From Marivita sp030148515 (GTDB lineage: Bacteria > Pseudomonadota > Alphaproteobacteria > Rhodobacterales > Rhodobacteraceae): a stretch of DNA of 64,000 nt. Location: the NCBI RefSeq assembly GCF_048006345.1, contig NZ_CP180351.1, positions 1,984,001-2,048,000 of the forward strand, given 5' to 3'. Below are positions 1 through 9,140 of this stretch, in pieces. Each line of letters begins with the position of its first letter. Position 1 is the stretch's first letter. The notes beneath the pieces were generated by a model. It worked only from the letters and a program-made list of their open reading frames with translations, ran no database searches and was not told where the DNA came from. A program made the position numbers and the translations under genes.

Positions 1-1500
1 ATAGTCCCGCATTGCGGCATCCACCTGTTCAGGGGTGGCCCCGTCGATCAACAACCGATCCGCCTCGGCGCGGTAGGCCGACATGATGCGGTTGCCGATG
101 AACCCGTCGCAGACACCGGACAGGACCCCGATCTTTCCCAGCGATTTCGACAACTTCGCTGCCGTGGCAATCACATCCTCGGCCACCGCGTCGGGCAGGA
201 CGATCTCCAAGAGCTTCATGATATGGGCCGGGGAAAAGAAATGCAGACCAATGGCGCGCGAGGGGTCGGACAGAACACCCGCGATGGCGTTCACGTCGAG
301 ATAGGAGGTATTGGTCGCCAAAATCGCATCCGGTCTGGTGACCGCATCCAGTTGTGCGAAGACCTGTTTCTTGACCTCCAAGTCTTCGAAGACCGCCTCG
401 ATCACCAAATCCGCATCCGCCAGAGCGGCGTAATCCGTAGCGGTTTCGAACCGCGCGATGACCGCATCCAGGTCAGGCAGAAGGCCGCGCTTGGCGCTGC
501 TGTCGAGCGTCCCACACACGCGGTTGGTTCCGGCCGCAAGGCTTGTGTCATCGCGTTCGATCAACGTCACATGGAACCCGCGCATCAGGCAGGCCGATGC
601 GATTCCCGCCCCCATTGTGCCGCCACCGATCACGCCGATCCGGGTGACCGGGCGCGGGGTCTGTTTGAAACTCGGGTCAGCCAAGGTGGCGCGTTCGGCA
701 AAGAAGATGTGCCGCAAGGCGCGGGCCTGATCGCTGGATTTCAAGGCAAGGAAGGTCGCGCGTTCTTCGGCCAAAGCCTTTTGCGCGGGCAAGCGCAAGC
801 CACGCTCAACCGCGTCGATGGCCGCCCCAATCGACACCTGTCCGCGTGCTTTGCGACGCAAGCCCGATGCCGTCTTGTCGAATGCGTCAGGATTGGTTGC
901 GCCGACAACTGCATTCTCAAGCGTGCGCCGTGGAGCATCCAGCGTGTTTGCCAAGGCCACGGCCTCGCCCAACAGATTGCCCGTTGCAATCGCGTCGATC
1001 AGACCGGCCTCCAGCGCGGCTTTGGCCGAGATTGGTTTACCCCCCGCGATCATCGTCAGAGCCAGTTCCGCCTCGACCAATCGCGGCAAACGAACCGTTC
1101 CCCCTGCCCCCGGCACCAGTCCAAGGGTCACTTCGGGCAACCCCATGCGCGCCTTGGGGTCGGCAATGCGCACGTGGCACCCCATCGCCAGTTCCAACCC
1201 GCCGCCCAAAGCGGTGCCGTGGATCGCCGCGACCCACGGTTTCGATGCTGCCTCGATGGCGGCGATGACGTCCGGCAGATGCGGCTCCACAGGCGGCAGG
1301 TCGAATTCGCGCACATCGGCCCCGGCGACAAAGGTGCGCCCGGCGCAGGCGAGAACAACCGCGTCGATATCAGGGGCAACCTCAGTCGCCGCAACTGCCT
1401 CCAAAAGCCCCGCGCGCACGGCTTGCGACGATGCGTTGACCGGAGGATTGTCGATGGTGACGACCGCAACGCGGCCTTGTTTGGCTATCGAAACGGTCAT
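1..1500 (-). CDS. Bifunctional enoyl-CoA hydratase / 3-hydroxyacyl-CoA dehydrogenase, FadB-like (C-terminus cut by window edge)
   Basis: Five hundred codons are open from the ATG at 1500 to the window edge, with no stop, so the C-terminus is missing. The N-terminal third is a crotonase domain, with an oxyanion-hole segment GRTFVAGADV and a second segment GTALGGGLELAMG followed by LPEVTLGLVPGAGGT, carrying both expected acidic residues. At about residue 300 a Rossmann motif VIGGGTMGAGIA starts an NAD-dependent 3-hydroxyacyl-CoA dehydrogenase domain, with GLHFFSPAH giving the catalytic histidine. The order is that of peroxisomal-type or FadB-type multifunctional enzymes. It is divergent from the 2-aminobenzoyl-CoA operon and shares its operator region, so I infer it does the hydration and dehydrogenation steps after ring reduction. 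A general fatty-acid role is possible. Confidence 0.9.
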   Translation of the reverse strand, partial: MTVSIAKQGRVAVVTIDNPPVNASSQAVRAGLLEAVAATEVAPDIDAVVLACAGRTFVAGADVREFDLPPVEPHLPDVIAAIEAASKPWVAAIHGTALGGGLELAMGCHVRIADPKARMGLPEVTLGLVPGAGGTVRLPRLVEAELALTMIAGGKPISAKAALEAGLIDAIATGNLLGEAVALANTLDAPRRTLENAVVGATNPDAFDKTASGLRRKARGQVSIGAAIDAVERGLRLPAQKALAEERATFLALKSSDQARALRHIFFAERATLADPSFKQTPRPVTRIGVIGGGTMGAGIASACLMRGFHVTLIERDDTSLAAGTNRVCGTLDSSAKRGLLPDLDAVIARFETATDYAALADADLVIEAVFEDLEVKKQVFAQLDAVTRPDAILATNTSYLDVNAIAGVLSDPSRAIGLHFFSPAHIMKLLEIVLPDAVAEDVIATAAKLSKSLGKIGVLSGVCDGFIGNRIMSAYRAEADRLLIDGATPEQVDAAMRDY

Positions 1501-1600
1501 CGCTCTGGGTCGCCTTTGTCCTGAAGTGTTGGCGTATTTGTCGGGGCGCGGGTGAAGAATGGCAAGTGCCTCCCTCCATCGGAGGCGCGGCGATGAATTT

Positions 1601-1630
1601 ATTTCAAATTTAAAATTTCAAACTTGAAAT
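1601..1630. promoter_or_regulatory. Tandem palindromic operator, probable MarR site
   Basis: The AT-rich gap between two divergent genes holds a perfect palindrome ATTTCAA-AC-TTGAAAT at 1615-1630. An overlapping copy at 1601-1616 has one mismatch (right arm TTAAAAT). The two dyads are 14 bp apart. Symmetric sites of this size are typical for MarR dimers, and a MarR gene lies in the operon at 4691. Assigning the site to that protein is inference. Confidence 0.6.
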
Positions 1631-1683
1631 AAATTTGCGACTCGTGCAGCCTTCCCTTCAAGCTGCCAAAGAAAGAGGTCGAA

Positions 1684-3978
1684 ATGCGTGTTGCATGTCT
1701 GGGGGGCGGTCCGGCGGGGCTTTACTTCGCGATCTCGATGAAGCTGCGCGATCCTTCGCATGAGATCACGGTGATCGAACGCAACAAACCAGACGACACA
1801 TTCGGCTGGGGCGTGGTGCTGTCGGACGAAACGCTCGACAATCTGGCCGCCAATGACCGACAAAGTGCCGAGGCGATCCGCGCCCATTTCGCCTATTGGG
1901 ACGACATTGCCCTGCACTATCGCGGCGAACGACTTGTGTCCTCTGGGCACGGGTTCTGCGGGATCGGGCGCAAACAGCTGTTGATCCTGCTGCAGGCACG
2001 GGCACGGGAATTGGGCGTCGAACTGCGGTTCGAGACCGAAATCGGCAGCGCTGACGATTACCGTCAGGAATACGACCTTGTGGTTGCCAGCGACGGTCTC
2101 AATTCCAAGACCCGCACGCTTTATGCCGAGAGCTTCAAACCCGACATCGATCTGCGCCATTGTCAGTTTGTCTGGTTGGGCACCCATCAGCGCTTTGATG
2201 ACGCGTTCACCTTCATTTTCGAGGAAACCGACAAGGGCTGGGTCTGGGCGCACGCCTACCAGTTCGACGACAACACCGCGACCTTCATCGTGGAATGCAC
2301 GCAAGAGACGTTTGACGCCTTCGGCTTTGCCGACATGACGCAGGACGAAAGCATCGCCACCTGCGAGGAAATCTTCAAAAACCACCTTGGCGACCACGCC
2401 CTGATGACCAACGCGCGGCATATCCGGGGATCGGCCTGGATCCGGTTTCCTCGCGTGCTGTGCGAGACATGGAGCCACGAGAACGTCGTGCTGCTGGGCG
2501 ATGCCGCCGCGACCGCGCATTTCTCCATCGGGTCGGGCACCAAGCTGGCGCTGGAATCCGCGATTGCGTTGGCCGAGTACCTGCACACAGAGCCTGACAT
2601 GACCCGCGCGTTCCAGCGCTACGAAGACGAACGCCGTCTCGAAGTGCTGCGCCTGCAATCGGCGGCGCGCAATTCGATGGAGTGGTTCGAAACGGTGGAG
2701 CGGTATCTGGGCCTAGATCCTGTGCAGCTCAATTACTCGATGCTCACCCGCAGCCAACGGATCAGCCACGAGAACCTGAGGGCGCGCGACAAGGCGTGGC
2801 TCGAAGGCGCGGAACGCTGGTTCATGACGCAGGCGGGTGTGCCGGAGGACGCGCCTCTGCGGGCGCCAATGTTCACTCCATTCCGTCTGCGGGACATGAC
2901 GCTGAAGAACCGCGTCGTGGTCTCACCCATGGCGCAATACATGGCAGAGGATGGCTGCCCCACCGACTGGCACCTTGTTCACTACGGCGAACGTGCCAAG
3001 GGGGGCGCGGGGCTGGTCTTTACCGAAATGACCTGTGTGTCGCCCGAGGGGCGGATCACACCGGGCTGTCCGGGGCTTTACGCGCCCGAACACGAAGCGG
3101 CCTGGGCGCGGCTGACAAAATTCGTACACGGCGTTACGGATACGAAAATCTGCTGCCAGATCGGCCATTCCGGGCGCAAAGGCTCGACCCAATTGGGATG
3201 GGAACGAATGGACGCGCCCTTGCCCACGGACAACTGGGACTTGGTCAGCGCCTCGGCCGTGCCGTGGTCGGACGACAACGCCACCCCGCGCGAAATCACA
3301 CGGGCAGAGATGGATGAGATCACAGCGCAATTCGTGGCCTCTGCCGAAATGGCAGATCGGGCCGGATTCGACATGATCGAACTGCACGCGGCACACGGGT
3401 ATCTTCTGTCGTCGTTCATCTCGCCCGCCTCGAATATCCGTACAGATGAGTACGGCGGCAGTCTTGAGAACCGTCTGCGCTACCCGCGTGAGGTGTTCTC
3501 TGCGATGCGGGCGATCTGGCCTGAGGGGAAACCAATGTCGGTGCGTATTTCGGCCACCGACTGGCTGGACGAGGACGGTGTGACACCGGACGAAGCGGTG
3601 CTGATCGCCAAAGCCTTTGCCGATGCCGGAGCCGACCTGATCGACGTGTCCGCAGGACAAACCTCGACCAAGGCCAAACCCGTCTATGGAAGGATGTTCC
3701 AGACCCCATTCTCGGACCGCATCCGCAACGAGGCGGGGCTCTGTACGATGGCAGTCGGGAATATTTACGAAGCCGATCACGCCAACTCGATCCTGATGGC
3801 CGGGCGTGCCGATCTGGTAGCCGTGGGGCGACCGCATCTGGCCGATCCCTACTGGACCCTGCACGAAGCGACCAAGCTTGGCGACCGCGCGGCACAGGAC
3901 TGGCCTTTGCCCTATCTCGCCGGGCGCGATCAGGCGTGGCGGCTGGCCGAGCGCGAGGCCGAGGCGGTGCGGGCATGA
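1684..3978 (+). CDS. abmA: 2-aminobenzoyl-CoA monooxygenase/reductase (flavin monooxygenase fused to Old Yellow Enzyme domain)
   Basis: This 764-residue protein fuses two flavoenzymes. Residues 1-390 are an FAD aromatic hydroxylase, with the dinucleotide motif GGGPAGLY at about 8 and the second FAD motif GDAAATAHFS near 271. From about 395 (APMFTPFRLRDMTLKNR) an Old Yellow Enzyme/NADH:flavin oxidoreductase barrel follows, with ELHAAHGYLLSSF near 565 and DEYGGSLENRLRYP. This fusion is the architecture of 2-aminobenzoyl-CoA monooxygenase/reductase, which hydroxylates the CoA-activated ring at C5 and then reduces it to a non-aromatic 2-amino-5-oxocyclohexene-carboxyl-CoA. Databases also name such proteins bifunctional salicylyl-CoA 5-hydroxylase/oxidoreductase, so salicyl-CoA is the main alternative substrate. 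It is the first gene of an eight-gene operon that includes a matching CoA ligase. Confidence 0.88.
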   Translation: MRVACLGGGPAGLYFAISMKLRDPSHEITVIERNKPDDTFGWGVVLSDETLDNLAANDRQSAEAIRAHFAYWDDIALHYRGERLVSSGHGFCGIGRKQLLILLQARARELGVELRFETEIGSADDYRQEYDLVVASDGLNSKTRTLYAESFKPDIDLRHCQFVWLGTHQRFDDAFTFIFEETDKGWVWAHAYQFDDNTATFIVECTQETFDAFGFADMTQDESIATCEEIFKNHLGDHALMTNARHIRGSAWIRFPRVLCETWSHENVVLLGDAAATAHFSIGSGTKLALESAIALAEYLHTEPDMTRAFQRYEDERRLEVLRLQSAARNSMEWFETVERYLGLDPVQLNYSMLTRSQRISHENLRARDKAWLEGAERWFMTQAGVPEDAPLRAPMFTPFRLRDMTLKNRVVVSPMAQYMAEDGCPTDWHLVHYGERAKGGAGLVFTEMTCVSPEGRITPGCPGLYAPEHEAAWARLTKFVHGVTDTKICCQIGHSGRKGSTQLGWERMDAPLPTDNWDLVSASAVPWSDDNATPREITRAEMDEITAQFVASAEMADRAGFDMIELHAAHGYLLSSFISPASNIRTDEYGGSLENRLRYPREVFSAMRAIWPEGKPMSVRISATDWLDEDGVTPDEAVLIAKAFADAGADLIDVSAGQTSTKAKPVYGRMFQTPFSDRIRNEAGLCTMAVGNIYEADHANSILMAGRADLVAVGRPHLADPYWTLHEATKLGDRAAQDWPLPYLAGRDQAWRLAEREAEAVRA

Positions 3979-4694
3979 GGCGGGTTCTGGTCACCGGCGG
4001 CGGAACGGGCATAGGTCGGGCGATTGCCCATGCCTTTGCCGACCACGGCGATGCGGTGACCATCGCAGGCCGCCGGATCGAGCCATTGCATAATGCCGCC
4101 GAGGGGCGCGATATCACCTGCCGTCAGGCCGATGTGACCTCGGAAGCAGACATCGCGGCCCTGTTCGACGCCCCGTTCGACGTGGTGATCGCCAACGCAG
4201 GCTGGGGCGCATCCGGCAAGGTGGCGAAGCTGTCGCTTGACGATTGGAACGCGACGCTTGCCGTCAACCTCACCGGCACGTTCCTCACCTTCCGCGAAGC
4301 ATTGCGGACGGGGCCAGCGGAGGCACGGCTGATCGCCATCGCCTCGACCGCGTCCTTGCAGGGCAACGCCTCTGTTCCCGCCTATACCGCGGCCAAGCAC
4401 GGTGTGCTGGGGCTTGTGCGCTCCATCGCGCTGGACGTGGCCAAAACTGGCGGCACCTGCAACGCGATTTGTCCGGGCTTCACCGATACCGATCTGGCGG
4501 AAGGCGCCATCACCGGGTTGATGCAACGCTTCGATCTGGACCGCGAGGCTGCGACCGCGAAGGTCGCCGCAGGCAACCCGCAAGGGCGGCTGATCACCCC
4601 GTCCGAGATTGCCGGAACCGCGCTTTTCCTTGCCTCGCCAACCGCGGCTGGCATCAACGGACATGCTCTGTCAGTCTCGGGGGGCGAGGTATGA
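3975..4694 (+). CDS. Short-chain dehydrogenase/reductase (SDR)
   Basis: This is a 239-residue classical SDR. The cofactor motif TGGGTGIG lies near residue 7 and the active-site motif YTAAK with a preceding serine (ASTASLQG) lies mid-protein. The C-terminal half keeps the usual CPGFTDTDLAEG segment. The ATG at 3975 overlaps the previous stop as ATGA, which fixes the start; a longer in-frame extension runs back into abmA coding sequence and is unlikely. In this operon it probably oxidises or reduces a hydroxy/oxo group of a cyclohexene- or cyclohexane-carboxyl-CoA intermediate. The exact step cannot be read from sequence. Confidence 0.88.
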   Translation: MRRVLVTGGGTGIGRAIAHAFADHGDAVTIAGRRIEPLHNAAEGRDITCRQADVTSEADIAALFDAPFDVVIANAGWGASGKVAKLSLDDWNATLAVNLTGTFLTFREALRTGPAEARLIAIASTASLQGNASVPAYTAAKHGVLGLVRSIALDVAKTGGTCNAICPGFTDTDLAEGAITGLMQRFDLDREAATAKVAAGNPQGRLITPSEIAGTALFLASPTAAGINGHALSVSGGEV

Positions 4695-5167
4695 AACCCG
4701 AACACAGCGTTCAGACCGAACCGATGTCTAAGGCTCGCCTGCGCCTCTGGCTGCAGCTTCTGAAACTGTCTTCGGGGATCGAAGGCGAATTGCGCCGCCG
4801 GTTGCGCGACCGGCATGACACCACCCTGCCCCGGTTCGACGTGATGGCCGCCCTTGCCCGCCACAAAGACGGGCTGAAGATGAGCGATCTGTCCCGCTAC
4901 CTCAAAGTGTCGAACGGCAATGTGACCGGGATCGTTGACCGGCTGGTCGAAGAAGGGCTGGCGCTGCGCGTGGCCGTGCCCGGCGACCGCCGTGCCAATC
5001 TGGCGCGACTGACCCCCAAGGGAGAGGCCGCGTTTGCAGACCTCGCTGCTCAGCACGAGGCGTGGATTGACGAACTGCTCGCGCCACTCTCGGACAGCGA
5101 TACCCAGACACTGATGGGCCTGCTGAAAAAGGCCATGACGCAGGAGGCCAGACATGGATCTGAGTAA
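4691..5167 (+). CDS. MarR-family transcriptional regulator of the 2-aminobenzoate operon
   Basis: This 158-residue protein has the MarR winged-helix plan. Helices come first, then a recognition region (MSDLSRYLKVSNGNVTGIVDRL), then a wing with the typical DRR motif (GDRRANLARLTPKG), then a C-terminal dimerisation helix. The ATG at 4691 overlaps the SDR stop (ATGA), and its own 3' end overlaps the next gene by 14 bp, so it is translated as part of the catabolic operon. MarR proteins in aromatic-CoA operons usually repress until a CoA-thioester binds. I infer that it acts at the palindromes at 1601-1630. Confidence 0.9.
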   Translation: MKPEHSVQTEPMSKARLRLWLQLLKLSSGIEGELRRRLRDRHDTTLPRFDVMAALARHKDGLKMSDLSRYLKVSNGNVTGIVDRLVEEGLALRVAVPGDRRANLARLTPKGEAAFADLAAQHEAWIDELLAPLSDSDTQTLMGLLKKAMTQEARHGSE

Positions 5168-5957
5168 GCCACAGCATTTCCGTTGCGAGATCGCAGGCGG
5201 CATCGCGCGCATTGCGCATGACCGGCCCGAACGGAAAAACCCCTTTACCTTCGACAGTTACGCCGAACTGCGCGACTGGTTCCGGGCGCTGGTCTATTCA
5301 GACGACATCCATGCCGTCGTGATCCTGCCCAATGGCGGCAACTTTTCCTCGGGCGGCGATGTACATGACATCATCGGCCCGCTGACGCGGATGAGCATGA
5401 AGGAACTGCTGACCTTCACCCGCATGACCGGCGATCTGGTCAAGGCGATGATCGGCTGTGGAAAGCCAGTGATTGCGGCTGTCGATGGCGTCTGCGCGGG
5501 GGCTGGCGCGATCATGGCGATGGCTTCGGACCTGCGCTTGGCCACGCCCGAGGCCAAGACTGCGTTCCTGTTCAACCGCGTCGGACTTGCGGGCTGCGAC
5601 ATGGGCGCGTGCGCAATCCTGCCCCGGATCATCGGACAGGGGCGTGCCGCAGACCTGCTTTACACCGGACGCGCCATGAGTGCGGCTGAGGGCGAGGCGT
5701 GGGGGTTTTTCAACCGCGTTGTGGAAGCGGACGCGCTGGAGGCCGAGGCGATCAAGCTTGCCGAACGCATCGTGGCAGGTCCGACCTTCGCCAATTCCAT
5801 GACCAAGACAATGCTGGCGCAGGAATGGTCGATGAGTCTTGAGCAAGCGATCGAGGCCGAGGCGCAGGCGCAGGCGATCTGCATGCAGGGCAACGACTTC
5901 CGCCGCGCCTATGACGCGTTCGTGGCCAAGGAAAAACCTGTGTTCGAGGGCGATTGA
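5154..5957 (+). CDS. Enoyl-CoA hydratase/isomerase (crotonase) family protein
   Basis: This 267-residue single-domain crotonase has the oxyanion-hole segment NFSSGGDVHDI and the second loop DGVCAGAGAIMAM. The two glutamates used for hydration in classical enoyl-CoA hydratases are not both present: the loop after GVCAGAGA has Ala/Ile, and the usual Glu position in GLxxExG is occupied in GLAGCDMGA by Asp. A plain hydratase function is therefore uncertain; it may be an isomerase, lyase or ring-opening hydrolase of an alicyclic CoA ester. It overlaps the marR 3' end, and its TGA shares a base with the next ATG (TGATG), so the genes are translationally coupled. Confidence 0.85.
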   Translation: MDLSKPQHFRCEIAGGIARIAHDRPERKNPFTFDSYAELRDWFRALVYSDDIHAVVILPNGGNFSSGGDVHDIIGPLTRMSMKELLTFTRMTGDLVKAMIGCGKPVIAAVDGVCAGAGAIMAMASDLRLATPEAKTAFLFNRVGLAGCDMGACAILPRIIGQGRAADLLYTGRAMSAAEGEAWGFFNRVVEADALEAEAIKLAERIVAGPTFANSMTKTMLAQEWSMSLEQAIEAEAQAQAICMQGNDFRRAYDAFVAKEKPVFEGD

Positions 5958-7108
5958 TGGCAGATCAAAGCTACCTCCACTGGCCGTTTTTCGACCCCGC
6001 CCATCGGGACTGGGCGGCGCGTGTCGAAGAGGTGGCGCTGGGTTTGGAGATTGACCACCGCGACACGGATGCAGCGTGCCGGGCGCTTGTCGCTCAATTG
6101 GGTGCGGCGGGTCTTTTGCAACCTACCTCAAGCGACGACGGAAAGTTTGATCTGCGCGCGCTATGCCTTGCGCGGGAAACGCTGGCGCGGCACGACGGGC
6201 TGGCCGATTTTGCCTTTGCCATGCAGGGGCTGGGCACCGGGGCAATAACGCTGTTTGGAACCGAGACGCAGAAAGCCACCTGGCTCCCGAAAACCCGCGT
6301 GGGTGAGGCGATTGCCGCCTTTGCGCTGACCGAACCGGGGTCGGGATCGGATGTGGCCAACTCCGCCATGACCGCCACGCACGATGGCGACAGCTACGTG
6401 CTGAACGGCGAAAAGACGTGGATTTCAAATGGCGGCATCGCCGATGTCTACACGCTCTTTGCCCGCACCGGAGAGGCTCCGGCGGCCAAGGGCCTGTCGG
6501 CCTTCATCGTCACCCCCGACCTTCCGGGCTTCGAGATTGCAGAACGGCTAGACACCATCGCGCCACATCCGCTCGCCACGTTGCGCTTCACCGATTGTCG
6601 TGTCCCCGCGAGTGCGCTGCTGGGCGCGCCCGGTCAGGGGTTCAAGGTTGCAATGTCGGTGCTCGACGTCTTCCGCACCACTGTAGCGGCCGCTGCGCTT
6701 GGCTTTGCACGCCGCGCACTGGACGAGGCTTTGGCGCGGGTGACAACGCGGCAGATCGCCGGGTCGCCGCTGGCCGATTTGCAAATGGTCCAAGGCCATA
6801 TCGCGGACATGGCCGTCGATGTCGATGCAAGCGCCCTGCTCGTCTACCGCGCCGCGTGGACACGCGACAGCGGGGCGCCGCGCATCACCCGCGAAGCGGC
6901 GATGGCCAAGCTCTTTGCCACCGATCAGGCGCAACAGGTCATCGACAAGGCGGTTCAGCTTTTCGGCGGCGACGGCGTGCGGTCGGGCACGGCTGTCGAA
7001 ACGCTCTACCGCGAGATCCGCGCGCTGCGCATCTACGAAGGCGCGTCGGATGTTCAGAAAGTCATCATTGCCCGTCAGACCCTTGCTGCCTTCGAAGGAG
7101 GAACGTGA
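5957..7108 (+). CDS. Acyl-CoA dehydrogenase
   Basis: This 383-residue protein shows the complete acyl-CoA dehydrogenase plan: an N-terminal helical domain, the FAD/substrate strand FALTEPGSGSDVANS, the motif LNGEKTWISNGG, and the C-terminal YEGASDVQK carrying the catalytic glutamate. The ATG at 5957 is chosen over a TTG immediately before it, because the TGATG overlap with the upstream stop is the coupling pattern used throughout the operon. It should desaturate a cyclic or opened acyl-CoA intermediate of 2-aminobenzoate breakdown and pass electrons to ETF. Which intermediate is not evident. Confidence 0.92.
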   Translation: MADQSYLHWPFFDPAHRDWAARVEEVALGLEIDHRDTDAACRALVAQLGAAGLLQPTSSDDGKFDLRALCLARETLARHDGLADFAFAMQGLGTGAITLFGTETQKATWLPKTRVGEAIAAFALTEPGSGSDVANSAMTATHDGDSYVLNGEKTWISNGGIADVYTLFARTGEAPAAKGLSAFIVTPDLPGFEIAERLDTIAPHPLATLRFTDCRVPASALLGAPGQGFKVAMSVLDVFRTTVAAAALGFARRALDEALARVTTRQIAGSPLADLQMVQGHIADMAVDVDASALLVYRAAWTRDSGAPRITREAAMAKLFATDQAQQVIDKAVQLFGGDGVRSGTAVETLYREIRALRIYEGASDVQKVIIARQTLAAFEGGT

Positions 7109-8724
7109 TGCTCGGACCCTCTGCCCATGTCGACACATTCGCCCGCGACAACCTTCCGCCGCCTGACCTCTGGCCCGAGTTCCATCTGGCGGGGTTCGAT
7201 TATCCCGAACGGCTGAACGCCGGATGGGAACTGACCGATGGCATGGTCGAGAAGGGTTTTGGCGACCACACCGCGCTGATCGGCAACGGGCGGTTGCGCA
7301 CCTACAAGGAACTCAGCGACTGGACCAACCGGCTGGCCCATGTGCTGGTCGAGGATTTGGGCGTGAAACCGGGCAATCGCGTGCTGATCCGGTCGGCCAA
7401 CAACCCGGCGATGGTGGCTTGCTGGCTGGCTGCAACCAAGGTGGGTGCGGTGGTGGTCAACACCATGCCGATGCTGCGCGCGGCGGAGTTGCGGACCTAT
7501 GTAGAACTGGCCGAAATCACGCATGCGCTCTGCGACACACGACTGATGGACGAGATGGTGGCCTGCGCCAAGGACAGCGCGACGTTGACATCCGTGGTCG
7601 GGTTCGATGGCACCTCTAACCACGATGCAGAATTGGACCGACTGGCGTTGGAAAAGCCCGTGCGGTTCACCTGCGTCCCCACGGGGCGGGACGATGTGGC
7701 GCTGCTGGGGTTCACGTCGGGGTCTACCGGGGTGCCCAAGGCGACGATGCATTTCCACCGGGATCTGATGATCATCGCCGACGGTTATGCGCGCGAGGTG
7801 TTGGGCGTGACACCGGACGACGTGTTTGTCGGCTCTCCGCCGCTGGCGTTTACATTTGGGCTGGGAGGGCTCGCGATCTTTCCTTTACGGTTCGGCGCGG
7901 CAGCCACGCTGCTGGAACAGGCGACGCCGCCGAACATGATCGAGATCATCGAGAAATACAAAGCCACGGTCTGTTTCACCGCCCCCACCGCCTATCGCGT
8001 GATGCTGCGCGCGATGGAGGATGGGGCCGACCTGTCGTCCCTGCGGGCGGCGGTTTCGGCTGGGGAAACCCTACCCGGACCTGTCTATGACGAGTGGATC
8101 GCCAAGACGGGCAAACCCATGCTCGACGGGATCGGTGCGACGGAGCTGCTGCATATCTTCATCTCCAACCGGTTTGACGACCACAAGCCTGCCTGCACCG
8201 GCAAACCTGTGACCGGGTACGAGGCCAAGGTCCTCAATGATGCAGGAGAAGTGGTGCCAGACGGTGAGGTCGGGCGGCTGGCGGTGCGCGGCCCGACCGG
8301 GTGTCGCTATCTCAAGGGCGATCGCCAGAGCGCCTATGTGCAGGATGGCTGGAACATCACCGGCGACAGTTTCTGGCGGGACGAAGATGGCTATTTTCAC
8401 TTCGCCGCGCGCAATGACGACATGATCGTCAGCTCCGGCTACAACATCGCCGGTCCCGAGGTGGAAGCGGCCTTGTTGGCCCATCCAGCCGTGGCCGAAT
8501 GCGCGGTGATTGGCGCGCGTGACGAGGAACGCGGACATGTCGTTCAGGCCCATGTGGTGCTGTCCGAAGGACATCTCGGGACTGCCGATATGGTCAAAGC
8601 CTTGCAGGAGCATGTGAAGGCGACCATCGCGCCCTACAAATACCCTCGGTCGGTCGTGTTCACGGACAGCTTGCCCAAGACCGCGACCGGAAAGATCCAG
8701 CGTTTCAGGTTGAAAGAACAATGA
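7108..8724 (+). CDS. abmG: 2-aminobenzoate-CoA ligase (ANL superfamily)
   Basis: This 538-residue adenylate-forming enzyme is of the benzoate/2-aminobenzoate-CoA ligase type. It has the P-loop-like motif GFTSGSTGVPKATMHFHRD, the aromatic-binding and acceptor segments around DGIGATELLHIF, the hinge region GDSFWRDEDGYFHFAARNDD, and the C-terminal catalytic lysine in PKTATGKIQRF. The ATG at 7108 follows GGAGGA by a short spacer and overlaps the upstream TGA, so I reject a longer in-frame extension upstream. It would make the CoA ester used by the monooxygenase/reductase at 1684. Context favours 2-aminobenzoate; benzoate or salicylate cannot be excluded by sequence alone. Confidence 0.88.
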   Translation: MLGPSAHVDTFARDNLPPPDLWPEFHLAGFDYPERLNAGWELTDGMVEKGFGDHTALIGNGRLRTYKELSDWTNRLAHVLVEDLGVKPGNRVLIRSANNPAMVACWLAATKVGAVVVNTMPMLRAAELRTYVELAEITHALCDTRLMDEMVACAKDSATLTSVVGFDGTSNHDAELDRLALEKPVRFTCVPTGRDDVALLGFTSGSTGVPKATMHFHRDLMIIADGYAREVLGVTPDDVFVGSPPLAFTFGLGGLAIFPLRFGAAATLLEQATPPNMIEIIEKYKATVCFTAPTAYRVMLRAMEDGADLSSLRAAVSAGETLPGPVYDEWIAKTGKPMLDGIGATELLHIFISNRFDDHKPACTGKPVTGYEAKVLNDAGEVVPDGEVGRLAVRGPTGCRYLKGDRQSAYVQDGWNITGDSFWRDEDGYFHFAARNDDMIVSSGYNIAGPEVEAALLAHPAVAECAVIGARDEERGHVVQAHVVLSEGHLGTADMVKALQEHVKATIAPYKYPRSVVFTDSLPKTATGKIQRFRLKEQ

Positions 8725-9140
8725 CAGAACCCGCCTTTGCCAAAGACCAAAAGGTCCTCTTTCGTCATTGCGACCCGGCGGGGATCGTCTTTTTTCCCCG
8801 CTATTTCGAGATGATGAACGATCTTGTCGAAGAGTTCTTTGACGAAGCTCTCGGCTATCCGTTTGAAGAAATCCTCAAGACCGAAGGCGTCCCCACTGCC
8901 CAGATCGAAACCCGGTTCGTCTTGCCAAGCTACCACGGTGATCTGTTGCAGCTGAGGCTGTGGGTGACACGGCTTGGTACGACGTCTATGACCTACAAGA
9001 TGACCGCCACATGCGGCGACGAGCTGCGTTTTGAGACCCGCGCCACCTTGGTGCATGTCAATAGCATGGGCCGCCCCGAACCATGGCCCGAACAACTGCG
9101 CAACACAGTCAAGACCCATGAGGCCCGAGATGACACATAA
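8721..9140 (+). CDS. Hot-dog-fold acyl-CoA thioesterase (4-hydroxybenzoyl-CoA thioesterase family)
   Basis: This 139-residue protein has the hallmark of the 4HBT family near the N-terminus, FRHCDPAGIVFFPRYF, in which the aspartate is the catalytic residue. The rest is the expected hot-dog fold (helix MMNDLVEEFF, then strands around FVLPSYHGDLL). The start overlaps the ligase stop as ATGA. It probably releases CoA from dead-end or accumulated aryl-CoA esters, as thioesterases in other aerobic aryl-CoA operons do. Confidence 0.9.
   Translation: MTEPAFAKDQKVLFRHCDPAGIVFFPRYFEMMNDLVEEFFDEALGYPFEEILKTEGVPTAQIETRFVLPSYHGDLLQLRLWVTRLGTTSMTYKMTATCGDELRFETRATLVHVNSMGRPEPWPEQLRNTVKTHEARDDT

Noticed and set aside
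223..1524. Open frame antisense to the FadB-like gene
   Set aside because: No protein-like features; the opposite strand encodes full crotonase and dehydrogenase motifs.
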